From: Nocardia amikacinitolerans NBRC 108937 | Lineage (GTDB): Bacteria > Actinomycetota > Actinomycetes > Mycobacteriales > Mycobacteriaceae | Direction: 5' to 3' | Length of the DNA: 42,125 bases | NCBI RefSeq assembly: GCF_001612615.1 | Contig: NZ_BDAU01000058.1 | Span: 1-42,125 of the forward strand | Shown here: piece by piece, positions 33,083 to 42,065 of the stretch | How positions within the stretch are numbered: position 1 is the first letter of the stretch | Layout of the letters: the number at the start of each line of letters is the position of its first letter | Notes under the pieces: model-generated | Told to the model about the DNA's origin: nothing | Databases searched by the model: none | Seen by the model: only the letters and a program-made list of their open reading frames with translations | Made by a program: the position numbers and the translations under genes

Positions 33083-33730
33083 GTGGCGGATGCGACACTA
33101 GCGCGGCTGGGTGTCATCGCGGAGCAGCGGTGGGGCCTGTTCACGACCGCTCAGGCTGCCACTGCCGGTGTCGCTCGCAAGCAGCTGTCCCGGATGGCCG
33201 CCGCCGGCGCGATCGAGCGCGTGGCGCACGGGGTCTACCGGATGGCAGGCGCGCCAGTGGCCGAACACGAGACGATCTATGCGACCTGGCTCGCGCTCGG
33301 CGGTGCGACTGCCCACCGCACCGGTACCGGGGTGGCTGCGCTCGTGGCCGCCGGTACCACGGCGGCCGCTGTCCACGGCATCGGAGACTTCCTGCTCGAC
33401 GAACTCGACTTCATCGTCCCCGCACGTAAGGGCACGCGCCTGCCCGGTGTGCGCCTACGGATCCGGCCCTTGACTCAGGACGATGTGCTACCGGTCGACG
33501 GTCTGCCGACGCTCACCGTCGAGCGGACGATCGCAGACCTCGTCGACATCGCCACGGACATGTCACTGGTCGCCGGTACCGTACGCGATGCCGTTCGAGC
33601 CGGAAAGTTGCTGTCTGCCGATCGGCTCTCCGATCATCTCGACGCGATCGGCCGTCACACCGGCTGCGAGGTCGCGGCGGACCTGTTCGAACTGGCTGGT
33701 ATACGTCCGGAAGGATTCCGCGGTGACTGA
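33083..33730 (+). CDS. abiEi: Type IV toxin-antitoxin antitoxin, AbiEi family
   Basis: A 215-residue protein with a GTG start, first gene of the defence operon. An N-terminal winged helix (about residues 7-55: RLGVIAEQRWGLFTTAQAATAGVARKQLSRMAAAGAIERVAHGVYRM) binds DNA, and the C-terminal antitoxin domain includes LTVERTIADLVDIATDMSLVAG. In known AbiE systems this protein both represses the operon and counteracts the AbiEii nucleotidyltransferase without direct complex formation. The gene overlaps abiEii by 8 bp. The start sits just downstream of a palindromic promoter. Confidence 0.9.
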   Translation: MADATLARLGVIAEQRWGLFTTAQAATAGVARKQLSRMAAAGAIERVAHGVYRMAGAPVAEHETIYATWLALGGATAHRTGTGVAALVAAGTTAAAVHGIGDFLLDELDFIVPARKGTRLPGVRLRIRPLTQDDVLPVDGLPTLTVERTIADLVDIATDMSLVAGTVRDAVRAGKLLSADRLSDHLDAIGRHTGCEVAADLFELAGIRPEGFRGD

Positions 33731-34667
33731 TCGATCCGGCTACGCAGACTGGCGATCTCTGGAACTGGCGATCAAGGATGCGGCCAAGAAGGCCGCCCGC
33801 GATGCCGGTCCCGGTATCAGTGCCGCGACCATCGACGCTCAGATCCGGCAGGCACGGTTCGATCGGTTCCTCTCGCGTGTATTCGCTGACGGTGAGCAGT
33901 CGGAATGGTTGCTCAAGGGTGGCATGAGCATGCTGGCCCGGGTTCCTCGCTCGCGCACAACCAAGGATGTGGACCTGGCCGCGCAACAGGCGGGAGACTT
34001 GGCCGAGGCGGAGCGGTCGCTCAGTGCTCTGGTGGCGGCCGACCTGGGTGACCACCTCACGTTCCGGTTGATCCGATCCGAGCGCACCGGGCTCGGTGAC
34101 AACCAGCCCGGTGTCGCCACTCGTCGTTTCGTGTACGTGTGCCTCGATGTCCACACCGGCCGCCAGATCGACACGCTGACCGTCGATGTCGTGGTCGGGC
34201 CGATTCCGGTCGGCCGGCCCGACGTGATCGAACCGGTGAATCGGTTGCACTTGCGCCGTCCGCTGATCACCTATCCGTACCGGCTCTATCCGATCGCCGA
34301 TCAGATCGCCGACAAGGTGTGCGCGACCATGGACACCAACTATCCCGGCGGTAAGCGCAGCAGCCGGGTCAAGGATCTGGTCGATCTCGTTGTTCTCGCC
34401 CATACCCAGAGCGTCGACCTCCACGAGTTGCGCCGAGCGATTGCCGCCAAACAGGCACTTGGAGGCATCGAACCGTTCGAGCATTTCGAGATTCCTGCCG
34501 ACTGGAGCCGCACCTACCCCGCGACCGCGAAGGGTGTCCCGATCGCTGCCTCGTTCACCGCGACCACCGCAGCCGACGTCGTGGCCGCGTTCATTGATCC
34601 GGTCCTGGGTGTGAGTGCTCGGGACACCGCGATCTGGGATCCGCAGGAACTCGTCTGGAGAGATTGA
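33723..34667 (+). CDS. abiEii: Type IV toxin, nucleotidyltransferase AbiEii/AbiGii family
   Basis: A 314-residue toxin read from the GTG at 33723. The polymerase-beta-like catalytic motif is WLLKGGMSML (residues 62-71) with TTKDVDLAA (Asp82, Asp84). Further conserved segments are VDVVVGPI, YPIADQIADKVCATM and RVKDLVDLVVLA. Homologues such as MenT add nucleotides to tRNA acceptor ends and stop growth. All key residues look intact, unlike the decayed copy at 31928-32557. Its stop overlaps the jetA start in TGATG, so toxin translation is coupled to the first Wadjet gene. Confidence 0.9.
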   Translation: MTDRSGYADWRSLELAIKDAAKKAARDAGPGISAATIDAQIRQARFDRFLSRVFADGEQSEWLLKGGMSMLARVPRSRTTKDVDLAAQQAGDLAEAERSLSALVAADLGDHLTFRLIRSERTGLGDNQPGVATRRFVYVCLDVHTGRQIDTLTVDVVVGPIPVGRPDVIEPVNRLHLRRPLITYPYRLYPIADQIADKVCATMDTNYPGGKRSSRVKDLVDLVVLAHTQSVDLHELRRAIAAKQALGGIEPFEHFEIPADWSRTYPATAKGVPIAASFTATTAADVVAAFIDPVLGVSARDTAIWDPQELVWRD

Positions 34668-36132
34668 TGGACTTCGATGAAATCGACTTCCTGCGTCGCA
34701 ACGATCCTGCGTGGCGGCTGTTGCGGGCCGACAATGCGCCGCTGGTGCTCGGCTTTCTGCGGAAGGTGTTTGTCGAGGACAACGTCCGGGTGATCTCGGC
34801 CACGGAGCTGGCCGGTCGTCTCGACGATGAGTTGTATGCGCTCAACGAGCAGCATGGCGACGGTACGTTTCCCAAGGCGGCGAAGGCATATCTCGATGAT
34901 TGGCGGCGCCGGCGAGCGGGTGGTTGCGGAAGTACTATCCCACCGGCTCGGATGAGGTGCATTTCGATGCGACACCTGCCGTTGAGAAAGCACTGACCTG
35001 GGTCGATTCGCTCCGGGATCGTTCGTTCGTCGGTACCGAGTCCCGCCTGAACACAGTATTCGAGCTGCTGCGCCAGATGGCCTACGGCGCGGAAACCGAT
35101 CCGGATGTCCGACTGGCCGAACTACACCGGCGGCGCAGCGTGATCGACGAAGAGATCACCCAGGTCGCCAGCGGTCGCTTCGCCGTGCTCGATGATTCGG
35201 CTCAGCGGGACCGTTATCAGCAGTTCGCCGCGACCGCACGGGAGTTGCTGGCCGACTTCCGTGAGGTCGAGGCCAACTTCCGGGGATTGGATCGGTCCCT
35301 TCGTGCGCGCATCGCCGGGTGGGCGGGAAGTAAGGGTCAGCTGCTCGATGAGGTGGTCGGCAACCGCACCACCATCACGGATTCGGACCAGGGGCGCAGC
35401 TTCCAGGCGTTTTACGACTTCCTTCTGTCACATGAACGGCAAACCGAGCTCACCGAGCTGCTCGAGAAGGTCCAGTCGCTGGACGCGATCGGCGAAACCG
35501 ACCCGCGTATGCGGCACATTCACTACGACTGGCTCGACGCGGCCGAACGCACTCAGGCGACGGTGCGGCTGCTGTCGGAGCAGTTGCGACGATTTCTGGA
35601 CGACCAGGTGTGGCTGGAAAATCGTCGTGTGATGGACATCCTGCACAGCATCGAGTCCTCCGCTCTTGCACTCCGCGAGCAGTCCGCCCCGGCGATCACC
35701 TGTGAACTCGATGGCACCGCACCGGTAATCGGTCTGCCGATGGAACGTCCGCTCTACACGCCGAAAGAGAAGGTCTCGCTGGACAGTACGGGCATCGCCG
35801 CGGCCGACGAGAACGTCGATTCGTCCGCGCTGTTCGAGCAGGTCTATGTGGACCGTGAGCTGTTGTGCGGCGTCGTGCGCGGAGAGCTGCGCGAACATGC
35901 CCAGGTCGGGTTGCGTGAGGTATTGGTGCGCCGCCCGCTGGAACAGGGTATGGCCGAGCTCGTTGCCTATCTCTCGCTCGATGACCCCACTTTCCAGATC
36001 GTCTTCGACGAGGCGACGCGGGAGCAGGTGCGCTGGATGGACGACGGTGGCGTGGAGCGGGTGGCGACGATACCGCGGGTGACGTTTATCCGGGCCTCGG
36101 ACAGCGAGCGCGTTGTCGGCGAGCGTATTTAG
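34667..36132 (+). CDS. jetA: Wadjet component JetA (DUF3375), apparently frameshifted
   Basis: The product starts MDFDEIDFLRRNDPAWRLLR and is collinear with DUF3375, but the frame breaks near 34900. Upstream reads AYLDDW, then nonsense to a stop at 34996; one base over, the frame continues SGWLRKYYPTGSDEVHF to the end. Inserting one G in TTGGCGGCG restores a 488-residue protein of normal JetA length. JetA is the kleisin-like subunit that bridges the JetC motor. The second ORF has an ATG at 34900 that might start a truncated protein lacking about 77 residues. This is a sequencing error, a real mutation, or less likely programmed frameshifting. Confidence 0.85.
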
Positions 36133-36133
36133 C

Positions 36134-36748
36134 ATGGGCGGCGTGTCCACGTCATCCCGTCGCGATGAGCTCGACCTGCCGTTGGTCATCACCCACCTGA
36201 TGAAGGGGGTGGTTTATGCGGACAGTCACGAGAAGGTGTGGCGGCATCTGCTGCCGCTACAGGCCCAGGTGCGTGACTACGTCGGCGTGATGGGCCTGAC
36301 CGTCATCGTCGATGAGACCGAGGGATATGCCTTCCTGCGGTCGAAGCCGGGAGATGAGGACGAGGACGGGAAATTGCCCCGGTTGATCCCGCGGCGGGCG
36401 CTGTCGTTTCACGTGAGTCTGCTGCTGGCGCTGTTGCGGAAGAAGCTTGCCGAGTTCGACGCCTCCGGCGCGGAGACCCGGTTGATTCTCACCAGGGATC
36501 AGCTTGTGGAGATGGTGCGGATGTTCTTGCCCGAGAGCAGCAATGAAGCCCGGCTGGTCGACCAGATCGACACCCTGCTCGGCAAGATTGTCGACCTCGG
36601 CTTCCTGCGGCGGATCGCCGGGCAGGACGCCGCCTACGAAGTGCGGCGCATACTCAAGGCATTCGTGGACGGACAGTGGCTGGCCGAGTTCGACCAGCGA
36701 CTCGGCGATTACGCCGCGCAACTCGATGGTGTGGAGGGGGCGGACTGA
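36134..36748 (+). CDS. jetB: Wadjet component JetB (DUF4194)
   Basis: A 204-residue protein starting one base after the jetA stop. It has the DUF4194 winged-helix layout, with LPLVITHLMKGVVYADSHEKVWRHLL at the N-terminus, the central GYAFLRSKPGDE and RRALSFHVSLLLALLRKKL, and LGKIVDLGFLRRIAGQDAAYEVRRILKAFVDGQWLAEF at the end. JetB is the KITE subunit, equivalent to MukE, that binds JetA on the SMC-like complex. Its stop overlaps the jetC ATG (TGATG), so stoichiometric translation is likely. It appears intact. Confidence 0.92.
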   Translation: MGGVSTSSRRDELDLPLVITHLMKGVVYADSHEKVWRHLLPLQAQVRDYVGVMGLTVIVDETEGYAFLRSKPGDEDEDGKLPRLIPRRALSFHVSLLLALLRKKLAEFDASGAETRLILTRDQLVEMVRMFLPESSNEARLVDQIDTLLGKIVDLGFLRRIAGQDAAYEVRRILKAFVDGQWLAEFDQRLGDYAAQLDGVEGAD

Positions 36749-39700
36749 TGGGCGGCTTGTTCGGCGCGGCGAGCCTGGACACCGAGGATTCCGGACTCGC
36801 CGGTTACCGGTTGGAGCGATTGGAGGTCTACAACTGGGGAACCTTCGACCAGCGGGTGTGGCTGTTCCGTCCCGAGGGGCGCAACAGCCTGCTGACCGGT
36901 GATATCGGCTCGGGAAAGTCGACCATTGTCGATGCGATCACGACATTGCTGCTGCCTGCGCATCGCATTTCCTACAACAAGGCGGCGGGGGCCGACGCGA
37001 AGGAGCGGGACCTTCGCTCGTATGTGCTGGGCTACTACAAGTCCGAGCGCAATGAGGCGACCGGCGCGTCCAGGCCGGTCGGGTTGCGGGATCGCCGGTC
37101 GTTTTCGGTCGTCCTCGCGACCTTCACCAATGTCGGCTACGACTCGACAGTGACGCTGGCCCAGGTGTTCTGGTTCCGTGACGCCTCCGTCGGTCAGCCG
37201 GATCGGTTCTACGTGACAGCGGATCGGGGTATGACGATCGCGGAGGATTTCGCCGAGTTCGGTGCGGACATCGCGACGCTGAAGCGTCGGCTGCGGAAGC
37301 AGGAAGCTCGCGTCCACGACCATTTTCCTGCGTACAGCAAGGACTTCTGCCGTCGTCTCGGGATCGAGTCCGAGCAGGCGATGGAGTTGTTCCACCAGAC
37401 GGTGTCCATGAAATCGGTGGGCAACCTGAACGATTTCGTCCGTTCCCACATGCTGGAGCCGTTCGACGCGGCCGACTGGACCGGTCGGCTCGTCCGTCAT
37501 TTCGAAGATCTGACCAAGGCACACGAAGCGGTGCTCAAGGCGCGCACACAGCTCACCATGCTGGAGCCCCTGCTCGCCGAGTGCGACACCTACGACGAGC
37601 TCGATACGCGGATCAAGGCCGGAAAGGCCGAACGGGAAGCACTCCGGTTCTACTGTGCGGATCGCAAGGCGACGTTGCTCGTCGACCGGTTGTCGAGTCT
37701 TGACGTCGAGGTCGGTCGGCAAGAGGCTGCCGCCGCCGCCGCGGAAGCAGAGCTGAAACGGCTGCGCGGAAAAGAACGGGACCTGGAGATCGAGCGCGCG
37801 GGCTGCGGGGGTGACCGAATCGGTCGGCTCGAAGCCGAGATCGGCTCCGAGGAGGCCGAACGCGACCGGCGACGGAAACAACACGACCAGTATCAGTCGC
37901 TTCTGATGGACGCCGCGCTGCCCGCAGTCGTGGACGCGGCCCAGTTCACGGCCCGGCGGCGTGCCATCGACGAAAAGCAGAGCGGTCTCGACCAGGAACA
38001 GGCTGACCTGCAGAACCGGCTCACCGATCTCGGCGTCTCGCGCCGCGACCTCGATGCCGAAGCCAAGGAGATCAACACCGAGTTGCTGAGCCTGCAGCAG
38101 CGACGCAGCAACATTCCCAAGCGCAGCATGGACATGCGGGAAGCGCTTTGTGCTGCAATACAAGTCGATTCCACCGAGCTTCCGTTCGCTGGCGAGCTCA
38201 TCCAGGTTCGTACGGACAGCGCCGCCTGGGAAGGGGCAGCCGAACGGCTGCTGCACGGCTTCGGGCTGTCGATGCTGGTCTCGAGCGAACACTACGATGC
38301 TGTCTCCGAGTGGATCAACGAACGGCACCTCGGGATCAAGCTCGTCTACTACCGAGTGCCGGAACGGCTGGGCCGGACTCCGTCTCCGCAACTGTCGGAA
38401 CGGTCCCTGTTCACCAAGCTGGAGATCAAGGACTCGTCGTTTTCGGAGTGGCTGGAACGTGAGCTGGCACACCGCGCCGACTACGAGTGTGTCGACACCA
38501 TGGCTGAGTTCCGGCGCGCAGCCAAGGCTGTCACCCGGGCCGGGCAGGTCAAAGGTGCTCGCGGCAGGCACGAGAAGGACGATGCCCGCCGAATCGATGA
38601 TCGCCGCCACTACGTCCTGGGCTGGGACAACCACGCCAAAATCGACGCTCTGCTCGATCAAGCGAAACATCTTCAGCATCAACTGCGTGGCGTGGATGAG
38701 CAGACGCAGAAGGTCAACACCGAGCTGATCGAAAAAGGGAAGCTCGTCACCACCCTGACCTTGCTGAATCAGGTCAACGAGTTCGCCGATATCGACTGGC
38801 AGGCGTCGGTCAACCGCATTGCCGAACTCACCGACGAGAAGACCCGGCTGGAAACACAATCGGACGAGTTGAAGCGACTGACCGAGGAGTTGGAGGCCGT
38901 CGCGACCCGGATAAAAAAGGCCGAAGCCGCCCAGAAGAAGGCGCAGACAGAATTCGGAAACCTCGACGGACAGCGAACAACCACAGCGGGGCAGCTGCGC
39001 GATACGAGGGCCACGCTGGGCGAACCCGCAGCCGAATCCGCCCGAGCGGCGTTTCCCGCTGTGGACAAACGTGTCGGAGCCAGGAACCTCGTTACCCCGG
39101 AAGACTGCGACACCTGCCGCATCGAGGTCAACGATGAGATCACCACCGAAATCGATCGGCTCACCGTCCGGCAGAACAAGGCCGCGGCGCGGGTGGTCGC
39201 CAAGATGGGGGACTTCCGCAAGGAGTACCCGTTGGAAACGGCGGAGTTCGACAACTCGGTGCAGTCGGCAGGCGAATACCGTTCATTGCACGACCGGATC
39301 TCCTCCGACGACCTGCCCCGGTTCGAGTCCGAGTTCAAGACCTACCTCAATACCAACACCATCCGCGACATCGCGGGTTTCCATTCTCAGCTGACCAAGC
39401 AGGAGCAGCTGATCAAGCAGCGGATCGAAACCATCAACGACTCGCTGGTCGACATCGATTACAACCCTGGACGGTTCATCCGGCTCGAGCCACATCCGAC
39501 GGTGAACGTCGAGGTCCGTGACTTCCGCAAGGACCTCCGGGAGTGCACCAGTGGATCACTGAGCGGCGACGATTCGAACCAGTACTCCGAACAGAAGTTC
39601 CTTCAGGTCAAGGCACTGATCGAACGGTTCCGGGGGCGGGAGGGGCATACCGAACCGGACCGGCAGTGGACCCGCCGGGTTACCGATGTGCGTAACTGGT

Positions 39701-40140
39701 TCACCTTCTCCGCGTCCGAACGGTGGCGCGCCGATGACACCGAGCATGAGAACTACACCGACTCGGGTGGTAAATCCGGTGGCCAGAAGGAGAAGCTTGC
39801 CTACACGATTCTCGCGGCGTCGTTGGCCTATCAGTTCAAACTCGATTGGGGCGTGAGCAAGTCGAAGACCTTCCGGTTCGTGGTGATCGACGAGGCTTTC
39901 GGTCGCGGTTCCGATGAGTCGACCCGGTTCGCGCTCGGTCTCTTCCGGCGGTTGGGACTGCAACTGCTGATCGTGACCCCATTGCAGAAGATCCATGTCA
40001 TCGAACCCTATGTCGCGGCAGTAGGATTCGTGGACAACAAGACCGGTGACAGCTCGCGATTGCAGACCTTGACCATCGAGGAGTACCAGCAGCGTCAGCT
40101 CGCTCATACTCTCGCCACTGTTTCCGATCAGGGTGCCTGA
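36748..40140 (+). CDS. jetC: Wadjet component JetC (SMC-like ATPase)
   Basis: A 1130-residue SMC-type motor. The Walker A motif is TGDIGSGKST (about 50-59) in the N-terminal half-ATPase, preceded by LERLEVYNWGTFD, typical of COG4913. Long charged coiled coils occupy roughly residues 260-470 and 620-950, with a hinge-like globular part between. The ABC signature SGGKSGGQKEK is at about 1006-1016 and Walker B FVVIDEAFGRGSDES near 1043-1057. It is thought to extrude DNA loops and thereby sense small circles. No truncation is seen. It overlaps jetD by 8 bp. Confidence 0.95.
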   Translation: MGGLFGAASLDTEDSGLAGYRLERLEVYNWGTFDQRVWLFRPEGRNSLLTGDIGSGKSTIVDAITTLLLPAHRISYNKAAGADAKERDLRSYVLGYYKSERNEATGASRPVGLRDRRSFSVVLATFTNVGYDSTVTLAQVFWFRDASVGQPDRFYVTADRGMTIAEDFAEFGADIATLKRRLRKQEARVHDHFPAYSKDFCRRLGIESEQAMELFHQTVSMKSVGNLNDFVRSHMLEPFDAADWTGRLVRHFEDLTKAHEAVLKARTQLTMLEPLLAECDTYDELDTRIKAGKAEREALRFYCADRKATLLVDRLSSLDVEVGRQEAAAAAAEAELKRLRGKERDLEIERAGCGGDRIGRLEAEIGSEEAERDRRRKQHDQYQSLLMDAALPAVVDAAQFTARRRAIDEKQSGLDQEQADLQNRLTDLGVSRRDLDAEAKEINTELLSLQQRRSNIPKRSMDMREALCAAIQVDSTELPFAGELIQVRTDSAAWEGAAERLLHGFGLSMLVSSEHYDAVSEWINERHLGIKLVYYRVPERLGRTPSPQLSERSLFTKLEIKDSSFSEWLERELAHRADYECVDTMAEFRRAAKAVTRAGQVKGARGRHEKDDARRIDDRRHYVLGWDNHAKIDALLDQAKHLQHQLRGVDEQTQKVNTELIEKGKLVTTLTLLNQVNEFADIDWQASVNRIAELTDEKTRLETQSDELKRLTEELEAVATRIKKAEAAQKKAQTEFGNLDGQRTTTAGQLRDTRATLGEPAAESARAAFPAVDKRVGARNLVTPEDCDTCRIEVNDEITTEIDRLTVRQNKAAARVVAKMGDFRKEYPLETAEFDNSVQSAGEYRSLHDRISSDDLPRFESEFKTYLNTNTIRDIAGFHSQLTKQEQLIKQRIETINDSLVDIDYNPGRFIRLEPHPTVNVEVRDFRKDLRECTSGSLSGDDSNQYSEQKFLQVKALIERFRGREGHTEPDRQWTRRVTDVRNWFTFSASERWRADDTEHENYTDSGGKSGGQKEKLAYTILAASLAYQFKLDWGVSKSKTFRFVVIDEAFGRGSDESTRFALGLFRRLGLQLLIVTPLQKIHVIEPYVAAVGFVDNKTGDSSRLQTLTIEEYQQRQLAHTLATVSDQGA

Positions 40141-41305
40141 CGTGGCGTCGAGCAGTTGGACCCTACCCGACGACGTGCTCGGAAAGCTGCGCCGACGATG
40201 GGCCTGCGGCGAGTTCCTGTCCCGGTTCGCCACCGGAATCTCGTGGGAACCGTTGGCGATAGGGTTACGGGGGCCGAGCGCGCAGGACATCGCCACACAT
40301 CTGGACAGCGCACGTGACTGGGTCGAACGGTGGCGGCGAGCGCGGCATCTTCGTATCGAGATGAGAACCGTCGGAGGTCGATTCGTCGGCGCCAACACGA
40401 TCCCCGGCCGTGTCTGGGTCGACTCCTACGAGCAGTTGTGGGCTGTCCTCGGTGTCCAGTCCACCGTGGACACGTTCGCAGCCCTGCTCGACGCGACCCG
40501 GCTCAGAGCTCCTGGCATCGCCGAGTGGATGTCCGCCGAACCGATGAAAGTTCTGGAGTGCCAGGACGAGTGGACCCGGCTGGTCGACACCGCCTTGTGG
40601 ATCGAATCGCACGTGCGTCCTGACATGTATGTACGGCAGATCGACGTGCCCGGAGTCGACACCAAGTTCATCGAACGCTTCCGCACCGTCCTGGCGGCGC
40701 TGCTGGACTGCCTGCTCCCGGAGGAGCGCGTCGACCGCAGCAAGTCGGCGTCCGACTTCGCCGGCCGGTACGGCTTTCGCCAGAAGCCTTCCTACATCCG
40801 GTACCGGCACTTGTCCGACAAGCCTGGATTCAGCGAACTTGCCGTCCGCGTACCCGAATTGGCGGCCATGCCGCCGGCCGAGCGAACGGTGTTCGTTGTG
40901 GAGAACGAGATCACCTACCTCGCTTTCCCGTCTGTCGAGGACGCTGTCGTCATCTTCGGTGAGGGCTACGCAGCATCCCGGTTGCAGCCCTTGAAGTGGC
41001 TGGATCAGAAGAATCTCGTCTACTGGGGCGACATCGATACCCACGGATTCGCGATCCTGAACAGCGTGCGCCGCTCATTTGCAGGTGTGCGGTCCATGCT
41101 CATGGACCGCACCAGTCTCCTTGCCCACGAGAGTCACTGGGGCGCCGAGCCGAACCCCACCCGCGAGCACCTCGAGTCGCTCACCCCGGACGAAGCGAGC
41201 CTTTACACCGACCTTGTGGAGGGGGTTCTGGGCAGGTCCGTGCGGCTGGAGCAAGAACGCATCTCCTACACCGCCATCGAGCAGGCCACCCAGCGGTTCC
41301 GCTGA
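40133..41305 (+). CDS. jetD: Wadjet nuclease JetD (DUF3322-DUF2220, topoisomerase VI-like)
   Basis: A 390-residue protein from the GTG at 40133; a GTG at 40142 is possible. The N-terminal DUF3322 part (about 1-200) includes WVERWRRARHLRIEMRTVGGRFVGANTIPGRVW. The C-terminal toprim-bearing DUF2220 part has TVFVVENEITYLAFP with Glu257/Glu259, IFGEGYAASRL, and NLVYWGDIDTHGFAILN with Asp300/Asp302, the metal-binding residues that cut DNA. JetD cleaves plasmids that the JetABC motor has fully reeled in. Catalytic residues are intact. The gene ends the operon and a hairpin follows. Confidence 0.93.
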   Translation: MPDVASSSWTLPDDVLGKLRRRWACGEFLSRFATGISWEPLAIGLRGPSAQDIATHLDSARDWVERWRRARHLRIEMRTVGGRFVGANTIPGRVWVDSYEQLWAVLGVQSTVDTFAALLDATRLRAPGIAEWMSAEPMKVLECQDEWTRLVDTALWIESHVRPDMYVRQIDVPGVDTKFIERFRTVLAALLDCLLPEERVDRSKSASDFAGRYGFRQKPSYIRYRHLSDKPGFSELAVRVPELAAMPPAERTVFVVENEITYLAFPSVEDAVVIFGEGYAASRLQPLKWLDQKNLVYWGDIDTHGFAILNSVRRSFAGVRSMLMDRTSLLAHESHWGAEPNPTREHLESLTPDEASLYTDLVEGVLGRSVRLEQERISYTAIEQATQRFR

Positions 41306-41357
41306 CCCGGACACCTCATCGGCCGAGTTCAACCGATCCCAACCCGCATAGCTGGTG

Positions 41358-41372
41358 GCCCCCTTTCGGGGC
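41358..41372 (+). terminator. Hairpin after jetD
   Basis: GCCCC-CTTTC-GGGGC, 53 bp past the jetD stop. It is short but GC-only, and is the only candidate terminator of the operon. Confidence 0.45.
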
Positions 41373-41451
41373 TGGTCAGCCGGATCTATCGACACTGTCA
41401 TGCGAGGCTCTTCCGCGCGGTGTGCGTGTGGCGCTCATCCACGTGGCCGAC

Positions 41452-41895
41452 TCAGGATGGTCGTGCTCGTCCGTGGGAATCGCGGGTGGGTATTCCGTGT
41501 CGGCGTAGTGCGGCCAGGACGGTGGTGTGGGCGACGTCGAGGTGGTTGCCGACGCGTGTCAGTGACCAGCCGAGCCGGTAGAGGTGGATCGCAGTGTCGA
41601 CCTGGTCGGGAGACAGACCGCGGCGGCGCATGGGCACCTGGTGCCGGTGGAGGATGGTGCTGACCGTGCGTCGTTCGATACCGAATCGGGCGGCCAGTTC
41701 ATATACGGTCGCTCCGGCCTGGTAGCCGGTGATCAGCTCTGCGACCTGGTCGGCGTCGAGTTGCCGTGCCCGCCGGGGCGTGGGACGTTCCTTGGTCGGC
41801 GGGCCGAAGTTGTGGGGTCCGCCAGCTTCTGGAGCAGCGTCTCCAGGGCTTCTACCTGTGGTTTCGGGTTGTAGTAAGGTCCCCCCAAGGTCCAC
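41452..41895 (-). CDS. Resolvase-like double helix-turn-helix protein, copy 2 (apparently frameshifted)
   Basis: The 147-residue frame carries the same two HTH units as copy 1: LDADQVAELITGYQAGATVYELAARFGIERRTVSTILH, and LSPDQVDTAIHLYRLGWSLTRVGNHLDVAHTTVLAALR, joined by QVPMRRRG. The first 45 residues in this frame have poor codon bias. The alternative frame over the same bases reads QVEALETLLQKLADP, which resembles copy 1's VNKLAKLLIQL, so the true N-terminus is probably in that frame and an indel lies near 41790-41840. At the DNA level the two copies are clearly diverged, so this is an old duplication or two related elements. Confidence 0.65.
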   Translation of the reverse strand: MDLGGTLLQPETTGRSPGDAAPEAGGPHNFGPPTKERPTPRRARQLDADQVAELITGYQAGATVYELAARFGIERRTVSTILHRHQVPMRRRGLSPDQVDTAIHLYRLGWSLTRVGNHLDVAHTTVLAALRRHGIPTRDSHGRARPS

Positions 41896-41901
41896 AAGAT
41901 G

Positions 41902-41934
41902 GCAGAGCCGCAGGTCACTGGCCTGCGGCTCTGC
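41902..41934 (-). terminator. Strong hairpin upstream of HTH copy 2
   Basis: GCAGAGCCGCAGG and CCTGCGGCTCTGC form a perfect 13-bp stem with a 7-nt loop. It overlaps the stop codon of a short minus-strand coding stretch, so it is probably that gene's terminator. Confidence 0.65.
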
Positions 41935-42061
41935 TGTGTTCGTCGCAAGGCGCGATCCACGAGGCGATCATGGTCGTGCGTTCCACAGGGCGCTTGACCG
42001 GCAGGGCGCGGAACTTCGGCCCGAACGGGAGGGTTTCGGTGCCGGTGGCCGCCGCTTTCAG
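41915..42061 (-). CDS. Short hypothetical coding stretch
   Basis: A 48-codon frame with almost exclusively G or C third positions, reading LKAAATGTETLPFGPK, FRALPVKRPVERTTMIASW and IAPCDEHSRAAGQ before TGA inside the hairpin. A TAG precedes it, and only a CTG (42061) is available at the left edge. The ATG at 42071 is one frame off, so a frameshift or a start at an internal GTG or ATG is possible. No family was recognised. Codon bias is the only support. Confidence 0.35.
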   Translation of the reverse strand: MKAAATGTETLPFGPKFRALPVKRPVERTTMIASWIAPCDEHSRAAGQ

Positions 42062-42065
42062 CTAC

